Shown piece after piece: positions 1 to 8,437 of a DNA stretch of 64,000 nt. Under the pieces are notes generated by a model. It was given only the letters and a program-made list of their open reading frames with translations. It had not been told where the DNA came from and ran no database searches. The stretch lies in NCBI GenBank assembly GCA_000436115.1, contig FR894562.1, forward strand, positions 170,242-234,241, written 5' to 3'. Made by a program: the position numbers and the translations under genes. How positions within the stretch are numbered: the stretch's first letter is position 1; each line of letters starts with the position of its first letter. The DNA is from Firmicutes bacterium CAG:534. Its GTDB lineage: Bacteria; Bacillota; Clostridia; Lachnospirales; Lachnospiraceae.

Positions 1-492
1 TCGGTATGCAGGCAGCTGCCAGAGATCCCCTTTGTTTTTGCGGGAGGCGGCGAATATGAAGAAGAAATTGCAAAGCTCTCCAATATTCAAAATGTTGGTT
101 TTCAGAGGGGAGAAGCCCTGATTGAGCTCATTGGAAGCGCAAGGTTCAGCGTATTTCCTTCAGAATGGTATGAGAACTGCCCCTTTTCTGTTATGGAGTC
201 CCAATATTACGGAACGCCGGTAATTGCTTCGAATATGGGGGGCGTTCCGGAGCTATTAGAGGACGGAGAAACAGGAGAATTATTTACGGCAGGGGATCAA
301 GAGGAGCTGAAGGGCAAAATCAGGGGGCTTTGGAATAATAGGGAAAAACTGGATGCTTACACGAAAAAGTGCAGGGAGAAAAGATTTCAGGAAGCACCTG
401 AATATGCGGAGCAGCTGGTAAAAGAGTTTAGGAGACTACTGGAAAGCCATGAGCATAAAGAAACAACTGCAAAAGATCACGATCCTGAATAG
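1..492 (+). CDS. Glycosyltransferase family 4 (GT4), C-terminal part; cut by window edge
   Basis: The frame is open from base 1, so the N-terminal acceptor domain lies outside the window and 163 codons of the nucleotide-sugar-binding half remain. The EX7E motif of retaining GT4 enzymes is visible: E58 and E66 of the partial protein in PSEWYENCPFSVMES, followed by YYGTPVIASNMGGVPELL, the usual donor-site strand and loop. GT4 enzymes transfer sugars from nucleotide donors at the cytoplasmic face during glycan assembly. The donor sugar cannot be told. Its 3' end overlaps the next gene by 44 bp, which suggests translational coupling. Confidence 0.9.
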   Translation, partial: SVCRQLPEIPFVFAGGGEYEEEIAKLSNIQNVGFQRGEALIELIGSARFSVFPSEWYENCPFSVMESQYYGTPVIASNMGGVPELLEDGETGELFTAGDQEELKGKIRGLWNNREKLDAYTKKCREKRFQEAPEYAEQLVKEFRRLLESHEHKETTAKDHDPE

Positions 493-1390
493 CATTTATA
501 CGAAATGGAAGTGGCGTGAGAGAAAGACTTCTTATGGCAGCGACTACCCGGATCAAACTTTTTTTGTGATCCGAAGGGCTTACTGCAAGGTAGGACTGTT
601 TTCCTATGTGATGACCAATATGGGGCTTACCGATTACGCGCTTAAAAAGGGATATATCCCTGTGATCGATATGCAAAATGGAAGAAATACTTATCTTTCA
701 GAGGAAAGAGTAGGAAAAGAAAATGCCTGGGAATATTTCTTTAAGCAGCCTGCAGGATATACGCTGCAGGATATTAAGAAGGCCCAAAATGTGATCTTAA
801 GCGATGGACTGATCACGGACAGGAACCACTATCCTGATTTTGAGATCGTAAAGGATGAAGCGAAGTATGAATACTGGCATGCCTTTTTCGGTCAGCATTT
901 AAAGATAGCAGATCCTGTGAGGCTGGAATTTGAAAAGACCAGGGATGCACTTTTTAAAGGACGGAAAATGCTTGGCATCCTGGCAAGGGGAACGGACTAT
1001 GTTGCTGCAAGGCCCAAGGGACATCCCATTCAGCCGGAGCCTTGTCAGATCATTGCAAAAGCGGAGGAGATCCTGGAGAAATATTCCTGCGACGGCATTT
1101 ACCTTGCAACAGAGGATCAGGATATTTATGAGAGGCTTCAGGAAGCTTTTGGCGAAAGAATGTGTGCATTGCCGGTACGCAGATACCGCAGCAGCGGAAA
1201 CGAGAATATCAACGACCTTAGGGGATGCGAGGATCAGGAAAAAAGCGGAAGGGAATATTTGATTTCCATGTTGCTGTTATCGGACTGTAGCTGTCTTCTG
1301 GCAGGAAATGTGGGTGGCACCCACGGGGCAATGCTGATGAGCAGGGGATACGAGTACAGGTATGTGTTTGACCTGGGTATATATCAGTAG
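449..1390 (+). CDS. Fucosyltransferase-like glycosyltransferase (NodZ/O-FucT superfamily), His-lacking variant
   Basis: 313 aa. Recognised by the RGTD motif (residues 180-183), the following KGHPIQP (190-196) and YLATED (218-223), a pattern typical of bacterial GT23/GT11-like and O-fucosyltransferase-superfamily proteins, which usually transfer fucose from GDP-fucose. The canonical His two residues before RGTD is replaced by Leu here (GILARGTD), as it is by Lys in the relative at 27766. The conserved segments KKGYIPVIDMQN and KENAWEYFFKQP are shared with three other proteins of this locus. Start at ATG 449, inside the previous gene, with a GGAAA-like site just upstream. Donor specificity is inferred only from family resemblance. 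Confidence 0.75.
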   Translation: MSIKKQLQKITILNSIYTKWKWRERKTSYGSDYPDQTFFVIRRAYCKVGLFSYVMTNMGLTDYALKKGYIPVIDMQNGRNTYLSEERVGKENAWEYFFKQPAGYTLQDIKKAQNVILSDGLITDRNHYPDFEIVKDEAKYEYWHAFFGQHLKIADPVRLEFEKTRDALFKGRKMLGILARGTDYVAARPKGHPIQPEPCQIIAKAEEILEKYSCDGIYLATEDQDIYERLQEAFGERMCALPVRRYRSSGNENINDLRGCEDQEKSGREYLISMLLLSDCSCLLAGNVGGTHGAMLMSRGYEYRYVFDLGIYQ

Positions 1391-1400
1391 AGGAGTAGGT

Positions 1401-2135
1401 ATGATTCCAAAAATAATTCATTACTGCTGGTTTGGATATAACAAGAAGCCGGGACTGATCAAAAAGTGTATTGCGTCCTGGAGAAAGTATATGCCGGACT
1501 GGGAAATTCGGGAATGGAATGAAAGTAATTATGATGTAACAAAAAATACGTTTGTAAGAAATGCATACCAGCAAAAGAAATGGGCTTTTGTGGTGGATTA
1601 TGCCCGCTTTGACATTTTAAATCAGTATGGCGGGATCTTTTTAGATACCGATGTGGAGCTTTTAAGGCCCATACCGCAGGAAATTCTGGCGCATGAGGCT
1701 TTTACCGGCTTTGAAAACCCGGGGAGAGTGAACCCCGGGCTGGTCTATGGAACGATAAGCAGACAGGAAGTCCTTCAGGACATTCTTTCGGCCTATGAGA
1801 AGAGAAGCTTCGGAGAACAGGTGGACGGCAGGATCGAAAATATTGTGGATGTCGTCAGCGGCGTGCTTAGTATGGGAGGATTAAAGTGCAACGGGGAATT
1901 TCAGATGATCAGAGGGGTAGCCATCTATCCACAGGATTACTTCTGCTGCTTTAATTTTGAAACCCAGGGCTTTGAGACCACACAAAACACCGTTTCGATC
2001 CACCATTATTTTGCAAGCTGGACACCGCTTGGCAGACGGATCCATTTTAAGCTGGTAAAGGCTGCTGCTGCTTTCCTTGGAAAGGAACGCTATCTTGCGC
2101 TCAAAAGAAAGATCAAAGGAGAGAGAGCAGTATGA
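1401..2135 (+). CDS. GT32-family glycosyltransferase (Gly_transf_sug, DXD type)
   Basis: 244 aa from ATG 1401, chosen because AGGAG (1391-1395) sits 5 bp upstream; an in-frame ATG at 1362 lies inside the preceding gene. The N-terminus MIPKIIHYCWFG is the hallmark of capsular GT32 proteins related to OCH1 mannosyltransferases. It is followed by DYARFDILNQYGG and the metal-binding DXD in IFLDTDVELL. Such enzymes transfer a hexose from a nucleotide donor in the cytoplasm; the exact sugar is unknown. The stop overlaps the start of the next gene as ATGA. Confidence 0.9.
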   Translation: MIPKIIHYCWFGYNKKPGLIKKCIASWRKYMPDWEIREWNESNYDVTKNTFVRNAYQQKKWAFVVDYARFDILNQYGGIFLDTDVELLRPIPQEILAHEAFTGFENPGRVNPGLVYGTISRQEVLQDILSAYEKRSFGEQVDGRIENIVDVVSGVLSMGGLKCNGEFQMIRGVAIYPQDYFCCFNFETQGFETTQNTVSIHHYFASWTPLGRRIHFKLVKAAAAFLGKERYLALKRKIKGERAV

Positions 2136-4012
2136 TCTGCCTATTAGCTTTACTTTATATTTTCATAAGGCAGGGAAAAGACAGACTGGAAGAGTACCTG
2201 CAGGCAGTCTGCCTGTGGATCCTTGTTTTGCTGGGGCTTTGTTATTTCTGGTCTTTGGTGGGACAGCTGGTGTATCTGACTCTTGCAGGAAGCTACCTTT
2301 TGCTGGACGCATGTATGCTGTTTCTGATTTTTTATAAAAGAAAGCTGAAGCTGTCTTTCAAATGGCGGATTTCAAGTCCGCTTTTGTGGCTGTGCCTTCT
2401 GGGGCTGTTTGGCATCGTATTTCGGTATGCGCTGAAGTCGGTTCCCTATAACTGGGATTCCATGACCTATCATCTTGCCAGAATTGCAAACTGGGAGCAG
2501 AACAGGTCTGTATTTCCTTACGCTACCCACATAGAAAGGCAGATTGCAAGTCCCGTGCTTGGCGCTTATGTGAATTTGTTTGTTTATATTCTGGGGGGAA
2601 AGCATGACAGTCTGCTGAACCTTTTACAGTGCCTTTCCTACGGAAGCAACGGAATAATTTTATATGGAATAGCCAGAAGACTGGGAGTCTCTGAAAAGAC
2701 TGCCTTTCTGGCGCCGCTTTTGTACATGGGAACCCCTATCGCACTGGCAGAGGCAACGACCACGCAGGTGGATAATTTTGCAACCTTATGGTTCCTCTGT
2801 TTCCTGTATTTTCTCCTTCCCTTTGTGACCGGAAAAAGAAAGCTGGAACGGGACAGGGAGACTGGGAAAGTAATCTTTTTTGCGGCCCTCGCCCTTTCCT
2901 TTGGATACTTGGCAAAACCCTCCGTCTGCTTTGGAGCAGCAGTTTTTCTATGCTGGCTGCTGATGGTGGAAATCAGGGAAAAGGCAGAAGTCCGCGTGCT
3001 GTTATCCTATGGGGCTTTGGGGGCATGCATTGTGGCTGTATTGCTTTCCCCGGGGGTTTTCATCAACCTTTTGGCCTTTGGAAGTATCTCCCATGAGGGA
3101 GTGGGAGCAAGGCAGTTAGTGGGAAGCTTGAAGCCGCAGTATCTCACCGTAAATTTCTTTAAAAACTTTACTTTCAATTTTGCGTCCGAGAAAATAGAAG
3201 CTACAAGAATTTACATAGAAAAATTTTTGTATGCGCTGGCAGACCTGTTTCGGATCAATTTAAATGATCCTGCTATTTCGGAAGACGGGGGTATTTTTAC
3301 TTTTCCGGATTTCCCGGCGCTGAGCTGTGATGTGGCGCTTAATATGTTTGTGGCAGTAGCTGCGCTATTGTCCATGCTGTGGTTTCTGGTAAGATATAAG
3401 AAGCAGAAGAAAGAAACAAAAGGCTTTGTATGGTTTGCAGCCTTGTCCTGGCTGTTGTTTTGCTGCGTTCTAAGATGGGAGCGCTTTATCAACCGCTATA
3501 TGATCACATATTTGGCACTTCTTTCTGTAATGATCGTTTTGCAGACGGAAGAGATCAGAAAAAAGGGATCAAGATTTATTTATGGTATAATTTGCAGTAT
3601 CCTGGTAATAGGAAGTCTGTTCAATTACGGGAAAGAAATAAATTATCTGCGCACGCTGGCGCCCTATTCCCCTGAAAGAGGGTATTTTGCCTATCATCCT
3701 TATAACAGGCAGGAATATCCTGCGCTTTCTGATGCGGTGAAAGCCACGGGGGGACAAAAGATCGGACTGATTCTGGGGGCAGACAGCTTTGAATATCCCA
3801 TATGGAGGATGCTGAACGACAAGGATTATGAAATCAGGCACGTTATGGTGAAAAACCAAACGAAGAAGTATGAAAAAGAAGATTTTATACCCGATTGCAT
3901 CTGGGCAGAGGGTGTGAACGAGCCCTATTTCAATTATCATGGACAGGAATATGAACTGATAGCAGCCGACACAAAGGCTGCCATAGGAATTTATAAGATC
4001 GCCGGGCAGTAA
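2132..4012 (+). CDS. Polytopic membrane protein, GT-C-type glycosyltransferase-like
   Basis: 626 aa, mostly hydrophobic helices (about a dozen), with a soluble C-terminal tail from about residue 530. The first extracytoplasmic loop carries YNWDSMTYHLARI, the acidic-residue loop pattern typical of GT39/PMT-like GT-C enzymes, which use polyprenyl-phosphate sugars on the outer face of the membrane. Start at ATG 2132 with AAGGAGAG upstream and an ATGA overlap with the GT32 gene, so the two are co-translated. By inference it adds a side-chain sugar to the exported glycan. Family assignment is to the fold, not to a characterised enzyme. Confidence 0.7.
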   Translation: MICLLALLYIFIRQGKDRLEEYLQAVCLWILVLLGLCYFWSLVGQLVYLTLAGSYLLLDACMLFLIFYKRKLKLSFKWRISSPLLWLCLLGLFGIVFRYALKSVPYNWDSMTYHLARIANWEQNRSVFPYATHIERQIASPVLGAYVNLFVYILGGKHDSLLNLLQCLSYGSNGIILYGIARRLGVSEKTAFLAPLLYMGTPIALAEATTTQVDNFATLWFLCFLYFLLPFVTGKRKLERDRETGKVIFFAALALSFGYLAKPSVCFGAAVFLCWLLMVEIREKAEVRVLLSYGALGACIVAVLLSPGVFINLLAFGSISHEGVGARQLVGSLKPQYLTVNFFKNFTFNFASEKIEATRIYIEKFLYALADLFRINLNDPAISEDGGIFTFPDFPALSCDVALNMFVAVAALLSMLWFLVRYKKQKKETKGFVWFAALSWLLFCCVLRWERFINRYMITYLALLSVMIVLQTEEIRKKGSRFIYGIICSILVIGSLFNYGKEINYLRTLAPYSPERGYFAYHPYNRQEYPALSDAVKATGGQKIGLILGADSFEYPIWRMLNDKDYEIRHVMVKNQTKKYEKEDFIPDCIWAEGVNEPYFNYHGQEYELIAADTKAAIGIYKIAGQ

Positions 4013-4028
4013 AGGGAGGGAAACTTTT

Positions 4029-5531
4029 ATGACACGGAAAACAATAACGATCAAATATACAGAATTATGTTATTACCTTTTCTTCAGCATCTTGTTTTTT
4101 GCAAAAGGTATAGGCCTATATGACGGACAGATGAGCTTTAAGGTCTGCCTGGTGCTTGCAGCTGTTCCGGTTGCAGTGAAATTGCTGATGACTGATTATG
4201 ACAGGAGACAGCTGCTTGTGTCCCTGGCGCTCCTGCTTCTGGGAGTGATCGTTTATTATTGTTCCGGTGAAAAAAGTGCGTTGGTATTTCTGGTGATGAT
4301 GATCGGATTTAAGGGGATATCATTTGACAGGATCATGAAGCTTGGGCTTATAGTCTGGAGCGCTGCTTTTGGACTTATGGTGCTGAAATCCATTCTGGGT
4401 GCGGGAAACGAGGTGGTCATGGCGCATCACAAGTTCGGACTGGATATTTTAAGAGAGGGTATGGGGTATTCTCATCCTAATGTGCTGCATGTGTCCTATG
4501 CTGTGTTAGTGGTTCTGATCCTGTATGTGATAACAGATGAAAAAAAGCGTATCAGGGCATATATACTTACGCTGATCGGAAATGGGGTCGTATTCCTGTA
4601 TTCTGCAAGCTATACGGGCTTTATGCTGGTTATATTTCTCATGGCTTTTCATATTTATTTCACCTACAGAAAAGACATGAGCGTCCCGGAAAAAATCCTG
4701 ACCCAGGCTGTTTTCCCGGTATGCGTGTTGTTTGCGCTGTTTGCTCCGCTTCTTGTAGATCCTGATACACCGCTGTTTTCACTTTTAAATAAACTTCTGA
4801 ACAGAAGGTTTTATGCATCCAGGCTGTATCTGCTTGAAAATCCGGTAACGCTTCTGGGACAGAAAATTTATGCAAGCCATACCTATGCGCTTGACAGCTC
4901 TTATGTAACGTTACTCATTTATGGAGGACTCCTTTTATTTGTACTGGTATGTGCAGGATACCTGTATTCCATCAGGCAAGCTTTAAAGGAAAGGAATGGG
5001 AAAGCCCTCAGCATTTTATTATCTTTTTCCATTGCAGGAGTGATCGAGCCTTTTCTGTTCAATTTTTCATTTAAAAATCTGTCTCTCCTTGTAGTGGCAG
5101 GATATCTGTTTTCTGTTTGTAAGGGGGGGAAGCAGGTAAAGCTTTTTTCAGGATATGATAAAGCAGTTACAATCACGCTTCCTGTTTTGCAGCCCCAAAA
5201 CGGGTGGAAAGAAAGCAAAAAGGTATTATGCGCCGCTCTGGCAGCCGCTGTGATCGCCGCTATGTATGCCGGGATGGTTAAAATGCCGCAGGCCATTTAT
5301 GTGGAGGAGAAATATTGTGATATAGAGGATAAGGATCCTTATAGGGGAAAAGTGGAAGAGGGAGAAAACGCTGTGTTCTATGGAGTGACGGACGAAACAC
5401 AGGTTCTTTACCGCTTTGATCAGGAAACCATTCTGTTTGAGCGCGTCCGGGATACGATCCGGCTTGGATTTTGCGTGTATCTTGCAGTATACGGCGGGAT
5501 AACTTATTTTCTTCCGAAAAAAAAGAGGTAA
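4029..5531 (+). CDS. wzy: Wzy-like polysaccharide polymerase
   Basis: 500 aa with about eleven membrane segments. A loop with GYSHPNVLHVSYAV (HPN at residues 149-151) matches the H-P-N signature seen in Gram-positive O-antigen polymerase/ligase-like proteins, and a late EPFLFNFSF segment is also typical. A final helix (about 478-496) anchors the C-terminus after a soluble stretch. Wzy polymerises flipped undecaprenyl-linked repeat units at the outer face. It is the only polymerase candidate in the window and would pair with the Wzx at 58684. Wzy sequences diverge strongly, so the call rests on topology and the HPN loop. Confidence 0.7.
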   Translation: MTRKTITIKYTELCYYLFFSILFFAKGIGLYDGQMSFKVCLVLAAVPVAVKLLMTDYDRRQLLVSLALLLLGVIVYYCSGEKSALVFLVMMIGFKGISFDRIMKLGLIVWSAAFGLMVLKSILGAGNEVVMAHHKFGLDILREGMGYSHPNVLHVSYAVLVVLILYVITDEKKRIRAYILTLIGNGVVFLYSASYTGFMLVIFLMAFHIYFTYRKDMSVPEKILTQAVFPVCVLFALFAPLLVDPDTPLFSLLNKLLNRRFYASRLYLLENPVTLLGQKIYASHTYALDSSYVTLLIYGGLLLFVLVCAGYLYSIRQALKERNGKALSILLSFSIAGVIEPFLFNFSFKNLSLLVVAGYLFSVCKGGKQVKLFSGYDKAVTITLPVLQPQNGWKESKKVLCAALAAAVIAAMYAGMVKMPQAIYVEEKYCDIEDKDPYRGKVEEGENAVFYGVTDETQVLYRFDQETILFERVRDTIRLGFCVYLAVYGGITYFLPKKKR

Positions 5532-5537
5532 AGAGGT

Positions 5538-7436
5538 ATGCAGACAGGAAAGAAAAAACAGATCTTAAAAAGACTTTTGTTTTTGGCCGTTATTGCATTT
5601 ATGATTACAGCTATCTGGAAATTGTCGGTCTCCGGGGGAACCCTTGCCAGAGAGCAGATCACAAAAGACGGATATTTTGAGACGGATGGTTATGAGGTGA
5701 GGGGAATCCGGTTTTACATCACTCCGCTGACGAATGACGGGATCCCGGAAAGTCTGGATTTTACTGTAACAATTCTGGATGAAGCGCAGCACAGCGTGTG
5801 GCAGCAGGACTATAAGGACATGCATATTGCTTCCGGGGATACGGTTATACTGGAAGAATTTGAAAGAGGGGAAGGAATTGCATTGCCTGCGGGGAGCTAT
5901 CACATTGCCTGCTCTCTTTTGCAGGATCCGTCCCTGTCGGTGCGGATTAAGATCATGTCCTATGATGGTAGCTGCAAGCGGCTTTACGGGGGCTGTGCGG
6001 CAGCAGCGATTATTTTTCTTGTGATCCTGTTAGGGATTACGATGAAGCAGGATGGAAAATTCAGGCTGCCGGTCTGTTTTTTTACAGCAATGGTTTTGAT
6101 GGGGATATTATATTCCCTTATTATGCCGCCGCTTACGGTACCGGACGAGGAAAGTCATTTTTTTAAGGCTTATGATCTGGCCAGCGATATGCTGTTTCAG
6201 GAGAAAAAGGATCAGTATGGAAACCGGCTTATGCGTCAGACAGACGTAGACAGCACAACCTATCTGCACAGTGCATCCAGCATTTACAGGTGGTATGATA
6301 CCTTCTGGGATCCTGTGGATGTATCCGAAATAACTTCAAACATTAAATGGGCAACCGTTTCCGATACCACGCCGGCCTATTCTTACCTGTTTTCAGCGCT
6401 GGGAATTGCACTTTCCAGGCTATGCAGAGTAAATGGGCATTTGCTGCTCCTTTTCGGAAGATGGTTTAATCTGCTTGGAGTAGCTGCCATTATGGCTGTT
6501 GCCCTTTATCTGGTTCCCTTTGGCAAAAAATTCTTTTGTGTGTTCGGTTTGCTGCCTGAGGTGATCTATCTCGCAGCGTCCTATTCCTATGACGCTCTGA
6601 ATTTTGCGCTTTGCTTTCTGGCGATTTCCTATTTCTTTTATATGATCCATGGGGGAAAGCAGGTTAAGGTCGGAAATCTGCTGATCTTTTTGGGGGTCGT
6701 TTTGATCATGATCCCCATCAAGCTGGTTTATGCCCCGCTTTTAGGACTGGTTTTTCTGATACCAAGAAAGCGGCTTCAAATTAATAAGTGGGTGATCATA
6801 GGAACCGGCCTGGCAGGGATGGTCGGAGCTGTAGGACTTGTGGTAGTCCGTTATCAAGATATAGTTGTTATCCTGAAGGGATTAGCTTATAATACCATGG
6901 AAGGGGAGCGGGTTTCCATTAAGTACATGCTGGAAAATCCCAGGAATGCGCTCTTTGTTTTTTCTTATAATATCATGAGCAATTTTGATTATTATATAAA
7001 AAGCATTTTGGGTGAATTTGTGGGCAGAGACCGGTATGAGGTATTGCTGGATATCGCATATTTACCGGACTGGCTCATGATGCTGACCACAGGGCTGCTT
7101 GCCATGGGAATTTACACAGACGGGAAAAATGAGTTGACGATAGGAAAGAAGCTGTGGACGGCGTTACTTGCAGTTATTTCCAGCTTTCTATTTATGCTGT
7201 CCATGTATCTGGCGAACAACACGGTTGATATGAATGCTATTCATGGGATACAGGGAAGATATTTCCTGCCGGTATTGCTGCTTCTTCCGGCAATGGCGGG
7301 AAGCAGGGAAGAGAACATGACAATGAGAGGCAGCTGCAGGATAAGCAGATATGGTTACCTTCTTCTTGCAGCCGGAATAGATATCATTGCTGTTTTTGTA
7401 CAGCTTCAACATATTATAATGGATTATTACGGGTAG
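5538..7436 (+). CDS. DUF2142 family membrane protein
   Basis: 632 aa. One N-terminal helix is followed by a soluble domain of about 120 residues and then a multi-helix region. The loop PPLTVPDEESHFFKAYDLAS is the DUF2142 signature (P-D-E-x-x-H-F-x-x-A-Y). A late IQGRYFLPVLLLLP is also characteristic. DUF2142 proteins resemble GT-C glycosyltransferases and often lie in cell-wall polysaccharide clusters, but their reaction is not well established. The start is ATG 5538 with AGAGG just upstream, 6 bp after the polymerase gene. Confidence 0.85.
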   Translation: MQTGKKKQILKRLLFLAVIAFMITAIWKLSVSGGTLAREQITKDGYFETDGYEVRGIRFYITPLTNDGIPESLDFTVTILDEAQHSVWQQDYKDMHIASGDTVILEEFERGEGIALPAGSYHIACSLLQDPSLSVRIKIMSYDGSCKRLYGGCAAAAIIFLVILLGITMKQDGKFRLPVCFFTAMVLMGILYSLIMPPLTVPDEESHFFKAYDLASDMLFQEKKDQYGNRLMRQTDVDSTTYLHSASSIYRWYDTFWDPVDVSEITSNIKWATVSDTTPAYSYLFSALGIALSRLCRVNGHLLLLFGRWFNLLGVAAIMAVALYLVPFGKKFFCVFGLLPEVIYLAASYSYDALNFALCFLAISYFFYMIHGGKQVKVGNLLIFLGVVLIMIPIKLVYAPLLGLVFLIPRKRLQINKWVIIGTGLAGMVGAVGLVVVRYQDIVVILKGLAYNTMEGERVSIKYMLENPRNALFVFSYNIMSNFDYYIKSILGEFVGRDRYEVLLDIAYLPDWLMMLTTGLLAMGIYTDGKNELTIGKKLWTALLAVISSFLFMLSMYLANNTVDMNAIHGIQGRYFLPVLLLLPAMAGSREENMTMRGSCRISRYGYLLLAAGIDIIAVFVQLQHIIMDYYG

Positions 7437-7445
7437 AGGTGGCTT

Positions 7446-8435
7446 TTGGAAAGACGATTTTACGTTGCAGGTTATGTAGGGGAAGGAGCAAGAAGGATGC
7501 TCCTTGACCTGTCTCAGATGAAAAATATGGTTTTGCTCGATAAGGTGATAGCAAATAAGCCTGTTCGTGTGCTTTATTATAGGATCAGTGCATGGACAAA
7601 GCAGTTTGAGCGCTTTGCATTTCTGAAAAAACTGTTTTATCCGTGGTATACTGTTCTTCAGATCAAACTGTGCCCTGAAAAGGAAAATTGTATTCTTTTT
7701 TTTAATTCCGGCTTTTGCAGGGAACTGGATCTGACAGTGATTCAAAGGCTGAAAAAACGTGATCCTAAGGCAAAGCTCATTTTGTATATGGTGGATCCCA
7801 TGGTCGGCTTTGAGAGCGAAGAGCATTGGCAGGTAATAAAGCAGATGGATCATGTATATTCCATCAATAAAGCAGACTGCGAAAAATATGGATTCCTGTA
7901 TTATCCTCTTATCTATTCGGTGGGAGGGGAAGCCGTCTGCGCATCAGAAGAAGCGAAAACAGATTTATATTATCTGGGGAGCGGAAACGACAGGGATGAA
8001 GCTCTGTTCTGCATTTACAAAAAATGCGGGAAAGCCGGCATTACCACAGATTTTCATGTGCTTGGAGAAGAAAACAGGAAGTGCGCAGGAATTACCTTCC
8101 ATCAGGAACCATTGTCCTATGAAGAAAATCTCCTTCATCTGTTAAAGGCGAGGGCAATCCTAGAGGTTATGCATAAGGATTTTGACAACCCTACCCAGCG
8201 CTACTGTGAGGCAGTAGTCTATAATAAAAGGCTGCTTACCAACAATGGAAGGACAAAAAGCTTTGCTTTTTATGATCCCAGATACATGCAGGTATTTGAA
8301 AAAATGGAAGATCTCGACCTGGATTTTCTGACGCAGCAGGAAAAGGCAGATTATGGATACCAGGGGGAATTTTCACCCTGTCTGTTTATCCAGGAGATCA
8401 ATTCCAGATTAGACGCACCCGGGGAAAGGGAATAA
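7446..8435 (+). CDS. Putative GT-B glycosyltransferase, CgeB/LPS-biosynthesis-like
   Basis: 329 aa with a TTG start at 7446; AGAGGTGG lies just upstream and no in-frame ATG is near. No membrane segments. The C-terminal half has NPTQRYCEAVVYNKRLLTNN, like the donor-site region of CgeB-type GT-B proteins where a conserved E follows a loop that selects the sugar nucleotide. The N-terminal half reads as a Rossmann-like fold (LILYMVDPMVGF). Role inferred: cytoplasmic sugar transfer during repeat-unit assembly. It ends 2 bp before the ABC transporter. Confidence 0.55.
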   Translation: MERRFYVAGYVGEGARRMLLDLSQMKNMVLLDKVIANKPVRVLYYRISAWTKQFERFAFLKKLFYPWYTVLQIKLCPEKENCILFFNSGFCRELDLTVIQRLKKRDPKAKLILYMVDPMVGFESEEHWQVIKQMDHVYSINKADCEKYGFLYYPLIYSVGGEAVCASEEAKTDLYYLGSGNDRDEALFCIYKKCGKAGITTDFHVLGEENRKCAGITFHQEPLSYEENLLHLLKARAILEVMHKDFDNPTQRYCEAVVYNKRLLTNNGRTKSFAFYDPRYMQVFEKMEDLDLDFLTQQEKADYGYQGEFSPCLFIQEINSRLDAPGERE

Positions 8436-8437
8436 AA

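Noticed and set aside
1362..1400. Start of the GT32 gene at ATG 1362
   Set aside because: It overlaps the previous gene; ATG 1401 has AGGAG at ideal spacing and the family-typical MIPKIIHY start.
7188..7853. Long open frame on the - strand (about 220 codons)
   Set aside because: It lies across two well supported + strand genes, has no ribosome site or recognisable motif, and its composition reads as the complement of those genes. The same applies to the - strand frames at 26690-27325 and 46215-46766.
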